DNA of 64,000 nt, from NCBI GenBank assembly GCA_021399445.1, contig JAJTUQ010000001.1:5642001-5706000 (forward strand). Direction: 5' to 3'. This DNA comes from Xylogone sp. PMI_703. Taxonomy: Eukaryota > Ascomycota > Leotiomycetes. How positions within the stretch are numbered: the stretch's first letter is position 1; every line of letters starts with the position of its first letter. Positions 50,232 through 59,988 of the stretch are shown one piece after another. Position numbers and translations under genes: made by a program. The notes beneath the pieces are model-generated. The model saw only the letters and a program-made list of their open reading frames with translations. It was not told the origin of the DNA and did no database searches.

Positions 50232-53062
50232 CTATGATATCCGCATGTGCTCACTCATCCAACCATCGAGCAGTGCGTAGAGTTATGCCACGCCAGGGGC
50301 TCTCTTCCGTCGCAAGGGAACCGAATACCTTGTGCAGACGGCCTCTTTGGGTCACTGGCATTTGTATTGTGGGGGATTGAGCGAGTATAAGTGGGCCGGG
50401 TATTGGTTGCCACTTTCTCGTAGGGTGGAGGAGATGGAACTACCGGTCAAGCGGCATGGATGTCGGTGACGAAGCGGTGCAGATTGGCAGCAAGGGCGAG
50501 GTTGACGACAGCAGACGATCTTGGAGGGTGTCAATCAGCTAAAGTTCGAGCTCGCGAGAGAAGAAGCATCTGAGAGAATAGAATTGGAGGTTGGTGTTGT
50601 GCAGCCTTCGAGTTGGACAGCTTCGTCCACATTGCTTGTCATCGACTAGAGCGCTGCACTATCCTGGCCCTTCCTAGCGCGGGCCAGCGTCCCATTCCAG
50701 GATGGACCCGTGCGACAAGAGCTCACGCTTCTGCGGGGTCTCGAAGAATTTGGCAGTCGGAGGGTTTTCTAACAATGGAGCAGGAGACGCCAGTGACGGC
50801 CCTTTGGGAGCGTGAGGGTCGCAATGGCTCTGTATTAATGCAGCCTTCCTCTGTCTTCTCTCCCTGGACGGGCGTGGCCGACGGGCTCTGCTGTGGTTGT
50901 CAGGTCAAGTGCGAGGTGCGGTACAAGTGCAAGACACGGCCACGGCGGGATGCTACAGCAGCGCAGGGCAAGGGGCCGCTCCGCAATTGGGAAGCCGTGT
51001 AATTGGGCCAGCGCGACTGCACGCACGCAACGGCTTCAACAGCAAAAAGAAGAATGTCCCCGTCAGCACCACCACTGCGACATGGGATGAAGGCAACCTC
51101 GCTTGTCCCTACACAGCACAGCTCAGTGCCGATACAGCACTTCCTCGTGCTCCTCGCCCTGGTCTCCTTACTCCAGGACGCTTTGACGAAGGAGGCAGAT
51201 GCAGCACGCAGGAGCAGCCTGTCCGGATTGGGACCTGGAGGTGAGATTGATGAGTCCTGCAGAACGATCGGCGGACAATAGTACGTGCACGCAGCAACCG
51301 GCAGCCAGAGCTCTCCCAGGCTTGTCACGTCCTGTACTTGGCAGGGCTCGAAAGGAAACCAAGATGGAGACAGGAGCGAGCCAGAAGACGGAGGGAGACG
51401 CGACCAGAGAGAATCATGGGAGCCTCGAGGGCTTCCCAAGGCCGAGCTCGACTTTCCCAAGCTGCGCGCGCCAGCCGCCACTTATTTCCTCGACCCCGTC
51501 CTGGCAAGAGCAGAGACAGCGAGAAAGCAGCAATAGCACATCTCAGATATCACGCTGGATAATTCCACACGGCGATAGTGTCATAGCCCCCAATCAGACG
51601 CCAGCAAGTGCCGGGAGCGGTGAGAGCGGCTACAATGGAACCTCCGTACGTTTATTTATTACGGTGCTGGAATGACGGAAGAATTTGATGACACCGTTTT
51701 TGGCTCCAATTGCTCCACTGCTCCATTTCATTGCTACAGTACTACCGGGCAAGTGCCACACTGCTACGGTGCTGTACGGTACCAGCTCGACAGCCTCAAC
51801 AGCAAGACTAATCATCGATCCTACTGTACATCCATACTATTCACAGGACGGTACGGGCAGCGACATGCTTGGTACTGTACTCCGTAGTACGGTACCCTAC
51901 CAGTGACCTCAGGTAGCAGCGAAGCATATCCACCGAATTGCTGGTCTTCTCCTTCTAGATAGCTTCGACCCCGTTCCCATCCTCAGGTCCGACTCGACAG
52001 CGAGTCAGCCAATTTCCACTCCTCTCCATCATTTCCACCATCTCACTCACGTTTTTCGCCCTCTATCCCTTGCTAACACCGTTCCATTACGAGTACACGT
52101 GTACGGTGATAACAGTAACAGGTTTTTCCTTGACCCTGGAAGTGGCACAGTGGCTGCTGGAAGGGGGCCTCCAGCGCCCGAGATACGGTATTGTAGAGAA
52201 GGTACAGTGATGGCATGTGCCGTGAAGTGATACTGGAGTCCTACAACGTACTCGGTACCAGGGATAAAGCCGCTCGACCACACGCCCGAGTAGTACCTGT
52301 ACCTAGCAGGAACCCGAAGGAACTGCTCCCGAGGCCGAACAGAGGGATCGCTCGGCTGCTCCCCGCAGTTCAGCATGGAACGCCCCCTGGCTGACCACCA
52401 CCCAGCCTGCGGCAGGCGACAGCAACTCCCGGCATTCGAGTCGCGGGTGTGCTAAACACGGCCTGGGGCTAGTGCTTCTACACCTCCAGAAGGGGACTAA
52501 GCACGCTGCTAATGGATGGTCTGCCTCAGCCCCTCAGCACACCGTCTCAATCTCCAAGGTACTGGCACGCAAGGTACCGTCCACTAAACATTGTACGCCC
52601 TATACGGCCCGTAATTACCTTCTACGTCCATACGGTACAGTCCGTTTTGGCCTGGTTCGTGTTGTACATTGCTGCCGTACTACTATTGGACTAGCGGCGT
52701 CGCAGTGTTACAGCATTGTCCCAAAATGAACATCATCAGTCAACGCTGGGTCATGGAAGCCTACAGAAGATGGAAATCCTTTCATTAAATCATCGTAGGT
52801 TTGTATCTTAGGCCTCGAAAGGGAAAAAGCAACTGGTGACCCGCGCCACGAAACTCCGGGGATGGCTCCCATAAAATCACCCTAAGCTGCCCTAGAAAAC
52901 TGCTCTGGCTCCATCAAGGACCCATTTCTCAATATACCTTCCCAAACACGGAGACTAGTCCTCCTGGATATATCGCATAATCAAAGTATTCACACACATC
53001 TACCAAGAAACACCTGCCATCAGCTACGACGACAACAACCCCTCGTAATCTCCTATATCAAA
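50232..53062. other. Gene-free 2.8 kb region upstream of BUD2
   Basis: Likely holds the BUD2 promoter and a long leader, plus the 3' flank of the next gene. From 50600 to 51550 it is GC-rich and open frames appear in most frames on both strands (up to 193 codons), none with a recognisable domain; I treat them as composition artefacts. From 51640 to 52680 the sequence is crowded with GTAC words, listed separately. Confidence 0.45.
51640..52680. repeat. Field of TACGGTAC / GTAC palindromic words
   Basis: The near-palindromic word TACGGTAC occurs at 51775, 51888 and 52631, with many relatives (TACGGTA at 52184, CTCGGTACC near 52251, GGTACCGT near 52573, GTACACGTGTACGG near 52093, GTACTGTAC near 51872). 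I count roughly two dozen GTAC tetramers in 1 kb where about four are expected at random. The words are scattered rather than in strict tandem. Their nature is unknown. Confidence 0.6.
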
Positions 53063-54208
53063 TCACTTGTAGGATCGGTCGGAGAGTCCATCGGGGCTAA
53101 TTGGGCTCAATGGCAGACTCCGGACACCACTAAGGTCTCCACTCCCTGTTCTTCTAAGGGCTTGACTCATCGTCTCAATGGCAAGCTCACCGTTGATGGT
53201 AGGACTTGCCAACGGTTTGCGACCGGGGGACAGCTCCAAGCCCTTCACGGATGCTGACTTACTGGTCGGTGGAGATGTTCCAAAGCCCTGGGATGACACC
53301 GGTGATCGTACAGGTGATGGCGATCTATTGATAGCAGACGAAAGAGAACTGAGCCCTGCAATGTAGACAGAATCCCTGTTTCCCGTATGTTCTGCGTGCT
53401 CCGACTGCACCACGTCGGCAAAGGATATGAAGCTTAGACGCCGCACATCCGTGCTGTCGAGAGCTCCATAGCTCGAAGCTGTGTCCTCCCGATCCATGGC
53501 AGGATGAGATGCTAGATCATCCGTCCAGTGGCCCAACAAAACATCTGGGCTTCCCACTCCCGTCACAGTTACGGCCGCAGGTTGATGGTGCGAGTGCATA
53601 ACAATCTCGACTGAATCCGGATCCAGTTTATTGTTGGTTATGGCTTCTGTAGAAGCATCAAGAACGGGAGGCACGTAATTCTCCGTCTGGATGTGCGAAG
53701 GAATTGCAGGAGAGTTGGGCACAGGTAAGGTGCTGTCTTGCACATCGCGCTCGAATATCTGGGATCCTGCGGGTGAGACAACACGTGGCGAAGACGAATA
53801 AAGATTTCGATTTGGTGATGCGGGCAATTGATAAGGATGATTAGATCGAGGTGGTGAGGAGTTCTGTGAAGATTTGCGAGGCAGCGGTTGCACAGTTGTT
53901 TCTTTCATCTTTTGGCTAGCAGGGCCTTCCTGCGAATTGCTTTCACCTTTCCTACCCTTCATCTTATCTTCGATCTTCTTCCCTAACCCAAACAATCTCC
54001 TCTTTCGAGCTTTCGCCGGATCGGTCGGCGCCCCTTTCCCATCAGCCTCAGGGTCGCTATCGCTATCATTTTTTGGCTTTGAAGATACTTTCTTTGCTGG
54101 CTCCTGGAACCCCTCCCCTAGAGTGGGCACCTTCGCTGGCAGAGTCGATTCGGAGTTGGTCGCAACGGGCGTGTTTGCCTGCAGCGTGCTGGATTCTGAG
54201 GCGCTCAT
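53063..54208 (-). CDS. Conserved-looking disordered protein, function unknown
   Basis: Single-exon gene of 381 aa starting at an ATG in a normal context (54208). I do not recognise a named family. The sequence is Ser/Pro-rich throughout. A basic patch at about 68-90 (KARKRRLFGLGKKIEDKMKG) could be a nuclear localisation or membrane-binding signal. Two segments look conserved by their complexity: DVRRLSFISFADVVQSEH (about 253) and GELAIETMSQALRRTGSGDL near the C-terminus. Many SP/TP pairs (SPSPVRSPVSS, SPTINGE) suggest proline-directed phosphorylation, perhaps by MAP kinase or CDK. No transmembrane helix or signal peptide. Long open frame plus normal start support a real gene. It is divergent from the mL58 gene. 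Confidence 0.75.
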   Translation of the reverse strand: MSASESSTLQANTPVATNSESTLPAKVPTLGEGFQEPAKKVSSKPKNDSDSDPEADGKGAPTDPAKARKRRLFGLGKKIEDKMKGRKGESNSQEGPASQKMKETTVQPLPRKSSQNSSPPRSNHPYQLPASPNRNLYSSSPRVVSPAGSQIFERDVQDSTLPVPNSPAIPSHIQTENYVPPVLDASTEAITNNKLDPDSVEIVMHSHHQPAAVTVTGVGSPDVLLGHWTDDLASHPAMDREDTASSYGALDSTDVRRLSFISFADVVQSEHAEHTGNRDSVYIAGLSSLSSAINRSPSPVRSPVSSQGFGTSPPTSKSASVKGLELSPGRKPLASPTINGELAIETMSQALRRTGSGDLSGVRSLPLSPISPDGLSDRSYK

Positions 54209-54784
54209 CGTTGCGCGTTTCGGCCTGAAAATTGAGTATTTCGTATGGTGTAAGATTGCAGACGACCTCTATGGGAGCAAGAGAAGCTGAGATGAGTCAG
54301 TTAAGGGCATGATATTGTAGTTGTAATCTTGCCGCTCCCCGATGTGACGTGCGTTCTCAATCCGGAAATTCATACGTACCCAAGATGTTTAAGGCCCAAA
54401 GAACTGAACTCTACGCTCCACGTAGTAGGCAGACAGCAAAGGATACGGGGGCAGTTCAATGAGCCACAAACTTAGCAGGCATCGTGATGTTGTTGGTTCA
54501 GGAAAGGGGGGGTTTCTGTGCTATTCTTAAGACAGGATTCAATGCGCCGTTCCCTGCCTCAAAGGAATCTCATAGTTGGACAGGGGAATCAGCGTCACCC
54601 GACGCTCAAAAGCGGCGATTCCCGGTGCTAACGCACGTGATGCATAAACCCAATTCATAAATAATTTATGCCTCAGGCCTAAACAAGCTCTCCTCCACAA
54701 AATTGCTGGGACTAAATAATATCGAACGTTGTGTCAAAAATCAGACCCCAAGAGCAGACCCTCAGAACTTCACCACTCCCGGCA
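54209..54784. promoter_or_regulatory. Divergent promoter, 0.58 kb
   Basis: Between the start codons of the disordered protein and mL58. No specific site identified; no other gene. Confidence 0.5.
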
Positions 54785-55417
54785 ATGGAGGCAAGATTAG
54801 TTAGAAGACCGGTCTCCGATCTGCTTTCAGGCAACTTCCACCGTTCTCTATCAATTACTCAATGCCAGCGACGCAATGAGTCCTCCTACCGTCGTACGAA
54901 ACAACGTCTAAATGTTGCACCGGATGCTTCATTTCTACCCTCTCTTTCCTCTCCGAAAACAGATCACATAATCTTTAATCCACCTTCCTCGGCTCCTTCG
55001 GTCCTGCATACCCCCTTACGCTTCCTCCCAAAAGAAGATAAACGCCGTCAACTCTTGACTTCAAACTCACCAACATCTGCAACCACAATTGGCCGCAACC
55101 CTTTCTCCTCGAGACTACCCCCGCTAGTGAAACGTCCCAATCCCTCGGTGAAGAGACACCATCTTAGTGAAGCAGATGTAGAGGAAATGCGGCAATTATA
55201 CAGCTCTGATCCAGAGCAATGGACGAGGACGAAACTAGCTAAGAAATTCAACTGCAGTGCGCTGTTCGTACGGATATGTTGCGAGGCGAGCAAGGAAAAG
55301 AAGGAAGCTGAGATGGCGAAATTAGAGGCTGTCAAGGCACGGTGGGGTCCGAAGAGACGAATGGCTAGGGAAGATCGAGCGAAGAGACGGGAATTGGCTT
55401 TCCTAGGAGATGAATAG
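54785..55417 (+). CDS. MRPL20: Mitochondrial large-subunit ribosomal protein mL58 (Mrpl20)
   Basis: Fungal-specific protein of the mitochondrial 54S ribosomal subunit. Single exon of 210 aa from ATG 54785; 18 in-frame codons upstream have no ATG. The N-terminus (MEARLVRRPVSDLLSGNFHRS) is basic and fits a mitochondrial presequence. The family core is the C-terminal half: LPPLVKRPNPSVKRHHLSEA, then DVEEMRQLYSSDPEQWTRTK, LAKKFNCSALFVRICCEASK and the Arg/Lys-rich EAVKARWGPKRRMAREDRAK. The helix-turn-helix-like segment around LAKKFNCS is characteristic of this family. Length matches fungal homologues. Confidence 0.92.
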   Translation: MEARLVRRPVSDLLSGNFHRSLSITQCQRRNESSYRRTKQRLNVAPDASFLPSLSSPKTDHIIFNPPSSAPSVLHTPLRFLPKEDKRRQLLTSNSPTSATTIGRNPFSSRLPPLVKRPNPSVKRHHLSEADVEEMRQLYSSDPEQWTRTKLAKKFNCSALFVRICCEASKEKKEAEMAKLEAVKARWGPKRRMAREDRAKRRELAFLGDE

Positions 55418-56077
55418 ATGGTTCTCCATGGCAGCTCAGAGTGATGAATGTAACGAGAGCAAAAAGAATTCGGGAGGAAGTTCAGCGCCGGTATGCCATC
55501 AGAACAAAGGTTATCTGAACAGGCATGTGTAAACATATAAGCATAGAGGCAAGTCTTCTCGGGGTCTCTCAATTGACGTTTCCGAAACTCCATGTTGGAT
55601 GAAGACACTAGGAATGGTGCTAGGGACCGTGGAGTCCTAACACGGCATCATGTAGTATCATGTATAAAAATGAACCATCTTCTATTGCTACCAAGATATT
55701 TTGTGGTTATTAACTATTATTTTCAAGGGCCACTTGACTATTGAACTGGCCAATACACATGTCGATAGCGGGGTGATGTTACCTTGCAGAGTTAGTTGCC
55801 GGCCAACAATTTATATACCTTCATGAAGCTAGAGAAGTTTCATACAACATATACCTACTCTCAGCAGAATCAAGGGGATATGGTAATATTATTCTTCTGT
55901 TCTTCCTGTGAAAAGGAGAGTTCCCTTAACGTCTGACACATATCTATTTGGGCCTTATTATAGCAAACTAGAGCAAGCCCCATAATGTCCATATTGCCAA
56001 GGAGGAGGTCAGCAAATCATACACAGCGATATTGGTCTTAATAACCTTTCATCATCTTCGGGATTTAAAGAGAAAAC
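55418..56077. other. Intergenic between convergent genes, 0.66 kb
   Basis: AT-rich 3' flanks of mL58 and the orphan gene. A minus-strand frame of 186 codons (55048-55608) mostly overlaps mL58 antisense and is not supported. Confidence 0.45.
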
Positions 56078-57679
56078 TCATATTTGTTTTGAAGTCCAAC
56101 CATCATATTCATTGACGGTATTGACATTGATAACATTTGATGCGTCAACCAGAGCCTTCTGTATAGTATCGATTTTCCCAAGATGGAAGACAACTTTGCG
56201 TCTAGACGGACCGAAGGGTGTGATAGCGATATTACGACCATGAGAATCAAGTGCTGCACTTGTGGCAAAGTCATCACTTGCGGTATTATAGCGGTCGTCT
56301 TCGTCATCGACTTTGTTAAGGTTCCGGATATCATCACTGGCGAGGATATAGCTAGGATGAACAGCCCAGAGAACATAGTTTGAGTCGACGAAAATAACCC
56401 ACGGTACAGGAATGTCGTCGGCAAGTAAAAGACCAAGAGTAAATACTGTTTTTGTTGCAATCTCCTTGCCACGGTGAGTAAAGCTGAGAGAATGAAGGAT
56501 ACCGGGATATACTCCACCCTCTGGAACCGGAGCGGATGGATTGAGGAATTCTGGCTCAAATCTCTTGGCATAAATTGTATATCGACGTCCATTATTTGTT
56601 CCAAGAGGGAGGACATTGTTATCAGGCCCATAACAATTCTCAAAATCGAGATAGGCAGTAACAAGAGCCCACAAAGAGCGTTTACTAGGGCTAGTGAAAT
56701 TAAATTTTGCAAGCCCCGAGACAATACCCTGTGCCGATGGAGTAATCCGACATGTCCATACCGGTGAAGTTGTCCACTTCTTAAGAAAATAGGTGTGATT
56801 GATTTCAAGAGTCAGGTCGGGCCGCATCAATACTTCCTCTAGTTCAAGAACTTTTCCAAGGTCATAGACGTGGTCAGTAGCAGTAGCGCTGAAAGTAAAC
56901 GAGTTTTTTGGGCCATTCTTCATCCAGCTAAAAGGGGCTTCAGACACATTGTTGCCTAAAGGGTCACGGATAGTTTTGATATCGTTTTGTTGGACAACAA
57001 TATCTCGAGAATCAATATTGGTCGAATGCAGAGCCCAGAGACTGTGTTCTTCATTCATAACGATTATCCACGGTACTTGATAGCCGTTAATAAGTAGGAC
57101 ACCGAGGGGGAGGATGGTGCGCCGATCCAAGCTGTCACCTCTAAGTGAAGTATGAATAGTAGACAGAAAACAAGCACTCATTGATGGAGCATTTCCACGA
57201 AGTCCATACTTGTCATTAAGAGACGACAGTGAAAGAGGTATTATTCGAAGTTCGTATTTCCGATCGCCCAGCTTTCCAAGAACCAATTTCTGCTCTCCGT
57301 GTCTGCAGAATAGAACCAGCCTTTTTGCCAATAGTTGGAGCACATGGAAACTTCCATCTTCAAAGTTGTACTCCCCTAAGCTTTTAATGATCTCTAGTTG
57401 GGTCGGGGCACGTTGGTGCGCTGGGCTGAGAGTTGTAGGACCAAATGCCTCAACATCAGGATACCTAACATGAGCTTTTCCACGTGCTCGTCTACCTGCC
57501 GTAGTATTGAATTGTTCGTACAGGTAAATGAGTCCTGGATCCTCGGACTGCAAACATGCCTGCTTAGCAGTATTTTTATGCGGAGGTTCTGTGCGAACAC
57601 CAGCATCAGCAATACGGCTCAGGAGCTGATAAAGTGAGAGAACTACATGTAGCAGCAGTGCTACGAGTGACTGGGTCAC
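56078..57679 (-). CDS. Orphan protein with two divergent copies of one unit; start unresolved
   Basis: Open frame of 533 codons that I cannot assign to a family. It contains an internal duplication: VPWIIV...SLWALHS (about 202-219) matches VPWVIF...VLWAVHPS (about 425-442), and DLGKVLELEEVL (K276) matches HLGKIDTIQKAL (K502), with constant offsets of 223 and 226 residues. Each unit is about 150-200 aa. The frame has no ATG before codon 167: the 5'-most usable codon is GTG at 57679, with an in-frame TAG two codons upstream. Either an upstream exon is missing, for example ATG at 57689 spliced over 57686-57626 to CTCCTGAGC, or the gene has lost its start. The GTG version would begin with a signal-peptide-like hydrophobic stretch. 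It lies in an AT-rich accessory stretch and converges on mL58. Confidence 0.6.
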   Translation of the reverse strand: MTQSLVALLLHVVLSLYQLLSRIADAGVRTEPPHKNTAKQACLQSEDPGLIYLYEQFNTTAGRRARGKAHVRYPDVEAFGPTTLSPAHQRAPTQLEIIKSLGEYNFEDGSFHVLQLLAKRLVLFCRHGEQKLVLGKLGDRKYELRIIPLSLSSLNDKYGLRGNAPSMSACFLSTIHTSLRGDSLDRRTILPLGVLLINGYQVPWIIVMNEEHSLWALHSTNIDSRDIVVQQNDIKTIRDPLGNNVSEAPFSWMKNGPKNSFTFSATATDHVYDLGKVLELEEVLMRPDLTLEINHTYFLKKWTTSPVWTCRITPSAQGIVSGLAKFNFTSPSKRSLWALVTAYLDFENCYGPDNNVLPLGTNNGRRYTIYAKRFEPEFLNPSAPVPEGGVYPGILHSLSFTHRGKEIATKTVFTLGLLLADDIPVPWVIFVDSNYVLWAVHPSYILASDDIRNLNKVDDEDDRYNTASDDFATSAALDSHGRNIAITPFGPSRRKVVFHLGKIDTIQKALVDASNVINVNTVNEYDGWTSKQI

Positions 57680-57917
57680 TAACTACCATTGACCATAAAC
57701 AGGGACCTCAGGGGTGTTTTGGTGTTAGGAGACAATGGAGGCGACATGTAACACTGCCTACTCCAATGGAGTCTTATAAGGGACCAAGAAGAGATATCAA
57801 GTGCTCTAGTAGCAAAATTAAGCGGTAGGAATGTCGAGGGATGCTATTGTTGCAGAAAAATAACAAGCAACAATACCCAACAAACGAGAGGTTTCAAAAT
57901 AAGTGAATCAGTAGAAA

Positions 57918-57977
57918 GTATTGAAAATATTGAAGAAAATTTGTCAACCGGTAAGAGGTATTGAAAATATTGAAGAA
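57918..57977. repeat. 20 bp direct repeat, 40 bp period
   Basis: GTATTGAAAATATTGAAGAA occurs exactly at 57918-57937 and 57958-57977. It stands in AT-rich sequence just upstream of the orphan gene and looks like a local duplication. Confidence 0.75.
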
Positions 57978-58519
57978 GGTGAAAAGAGTGAATTATGGGA
58001 ACAGACCGTACAAAATGACTTTCGGTAGCAATACACTGATTGAATCTACATTACATAGCCACCACAGCAATCAATACGCTGTTGTCCAGATTTTCTATCT
58101 TCCAAAAGGCTCTAAGAAAAGAGTAATTACATCGACTATGTGCAATAGCTGACTCAATTCGGCCTGGGAGGCTAATCATAGTGACAAGAGTAGGTTCCCG
58201 CAAATCCCAACTAATGGACCAGGCACTTCATAATACCAATGACAGCCTCCAAGATGGGGTTCGACTAGTACCTGTTGTTGCCCGTGGTTTGCCTCTCCCA
58301 TGAACTTCAATCCCGCCGACTATGGCTGGGCCCGCATATCTGCCAGTGCACTCCTGCCTCGAGGAATACGCATAAGACCGGGAGAGAGTAGTGGCCTGGC
58401 GATGGCCACAGAGCTGAAACAGACTGCTCGCAATGGGACGGCATCGCTATGGACCCCAGCTTTAATGCAAATAGACTTGCGTCAGCAGCGGTAGATAACA
58501 TGTGAACCCATTTCACATA

Positions 58520-58846
58520 ATGACTCCAGTCAAGATAAGGTTTTATGATGTGAATGCGGATGTGGACATTCCATGGACAGCCACGAGGAGTAAGGATCCG
58601 TCTTTGCGCTTAATTCAGGCAAAGGCATTTGCAAGGTGGCTGGAACAAGATGCAAAATTGACTCAAATATTTTGGGTCTGTATGAGATCAATTAAAGATG
58701 TCTTCAGAAATGTGCTTCGACGTCATGATGAGGGCACCGGCAAGGCTACAAAACAGTGGCAGAGTGCCATTGCTTTAGCAGTCAAGGCAACAGGTCTCTG
58801 TGGTGATACCAATGAGAGGTATTATACGAACCATACCCGAGTGTAA
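58520..58846 (+). other. Coding-like fragment, unidentified
   Basis: Frame of 108 codons from an ATG (MTPVKIRFYDVNADVDIPWT...) ending at TAA 58846, with balanced, protein-like composition (DPSLRLIQAKAFARWLEQDA, QWQSAIALAVKATGLCGD). Another open frame follows at about 58876-59223 (EPDKSVPGREEWFRAPDLAP) and a third at about 59133-59321 (SIYEALQQSKSEARYCAMVM). They cannot be joined by introns of normal size: the best signals linking the first two would need a 38 nt intron. They may be parts of a decayed or mis-modelled gene. I do not recognise the family. Confidence 0.25.
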
Positions 58847-59873
58847 GCAATGGGGACGTGCCGTGGCCTACACCTTCTAGGAACGATATGATACAAGTAA
58901 CTATAACATTGTGTACCTGGTTACAGAGTAGTTTGGAGCTCACCTTGGAGTTGGTCACTTCATCAGGTCGTCATAGGCACTATATCCAGGTTGAACCTGA
59001 CAAGTCGGTACCAGGAAGAGAGGAGTGGTTCCGAGCCCCTGATCTAGCGCCTCAAATGTGCAGCTTATTTGTCACGTGGCTACCCAGGAGAAAAAGAAAA
59101 AGGAGTAAAAGAAAAATAAATGCCTCGACATTATGCAAATATCTATCTATGAAGCCTTGCAGCAATCTAAATCAGAGGCTAGATACTGCGCGATGGTTAT
59201 GGATCCTGAGATGCAGAGGATAAATATTCTGATAGTAGACACATGGTGTGGATGGATATTTGATATTGGGTCACAAATAAACATATTTGTTCGATCTCTA
59301 GCTAAATTGCGAAGAGTATAATTAAAAGAAAATCATTTGACATCTGAGATACTAAGATACTCGCATTTCTACTGTGATATCTTTAACCCGTTGTTACTTC
59401 TATAATTCTCTTACTGGTTTCTGGGGCTGATGACTCAAAACCTGATCTGCTAATAATATTCCACACCAAAAATAACCACTGTAGACATTGCCAGAATCAT
59501 GGGATATGTGAGATGATGACAAACCCATCCATGCAAACCACAGCCATCTGTTCATGATATACGGGTAGCACAACTCTAGCACATTGTGTAGATCGCAAGC
59601 CGTCCTGCCAACCCGATATGGCCTGCAGTACAAGTACTCCACAGAGATTGAAGGCTGATAATGGTGCTGAGACTCAGGCAACGGCTTTTGGACCATTTCT
59701 GAGTCACCCCGTATTACCATCAAAATGGTGACGCCTTGAATATGGTAGCTGCCTGCTCTCGTATTCTGCCATTTCTCAGAAAAGTTTTTGGAGGTTCCAC
59801 ATTTTTATATAGGCATCCATAATTTATACAATTCTGACGGCATCAGGATCCGAGGCATTTCACCACCTCTGTT

Positions 59874-59969
59874 TATCGATAATTTATCGATATCGCTTCT
59901 GTCTGATAGCGAGGTTGTTTTATCACTATCAATTATCAAACTTCCGATTCTATCATTATCGCTATGATA
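59874..59969. promoter_or_regulatory. Dense cluster of GATA/TATC words
   Basis: Twelve GATA or TATC tetramers lie within 96 bp (59874, 59878, 59885, 59889, 59891, 59905, 59921, 59927, 59934, 59951, 59957, 59966), against fewer than one expected by chance. They include the palindromes TTATCGATAA and ATCGATAT. Binding by GATA factors (AreA, SreA, WC or NsdD types) is possible; the nearest start codons are about 2.1-2.2 kb away on both sides. Confidence 0.5.
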
Positions 59970-59988
59970 AGTAAGATGAGGAATGGAG

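Noticed and set aside
49694..50380. 228-codon plus-strand frame over the BUD2 5' end
   Set aside because: It is antisense to the Ser/Arg-rich start of BUD2, whose codon bias opens the opposite strand.
50900..51675. Frames of 193 (minus) and 158 (plus) codons upstream of BUD2
   Set aside because: They overlap each other on both strands in GC-rich DNA and read as low-complexity Arg/Ser/Pro/Gly sequence.
58840..58880. Splice joining the fragments at 58520 and 58876
   Set aside because: The only matching signals define a 38 nt intron without a branch site, shorter than any other in the window.
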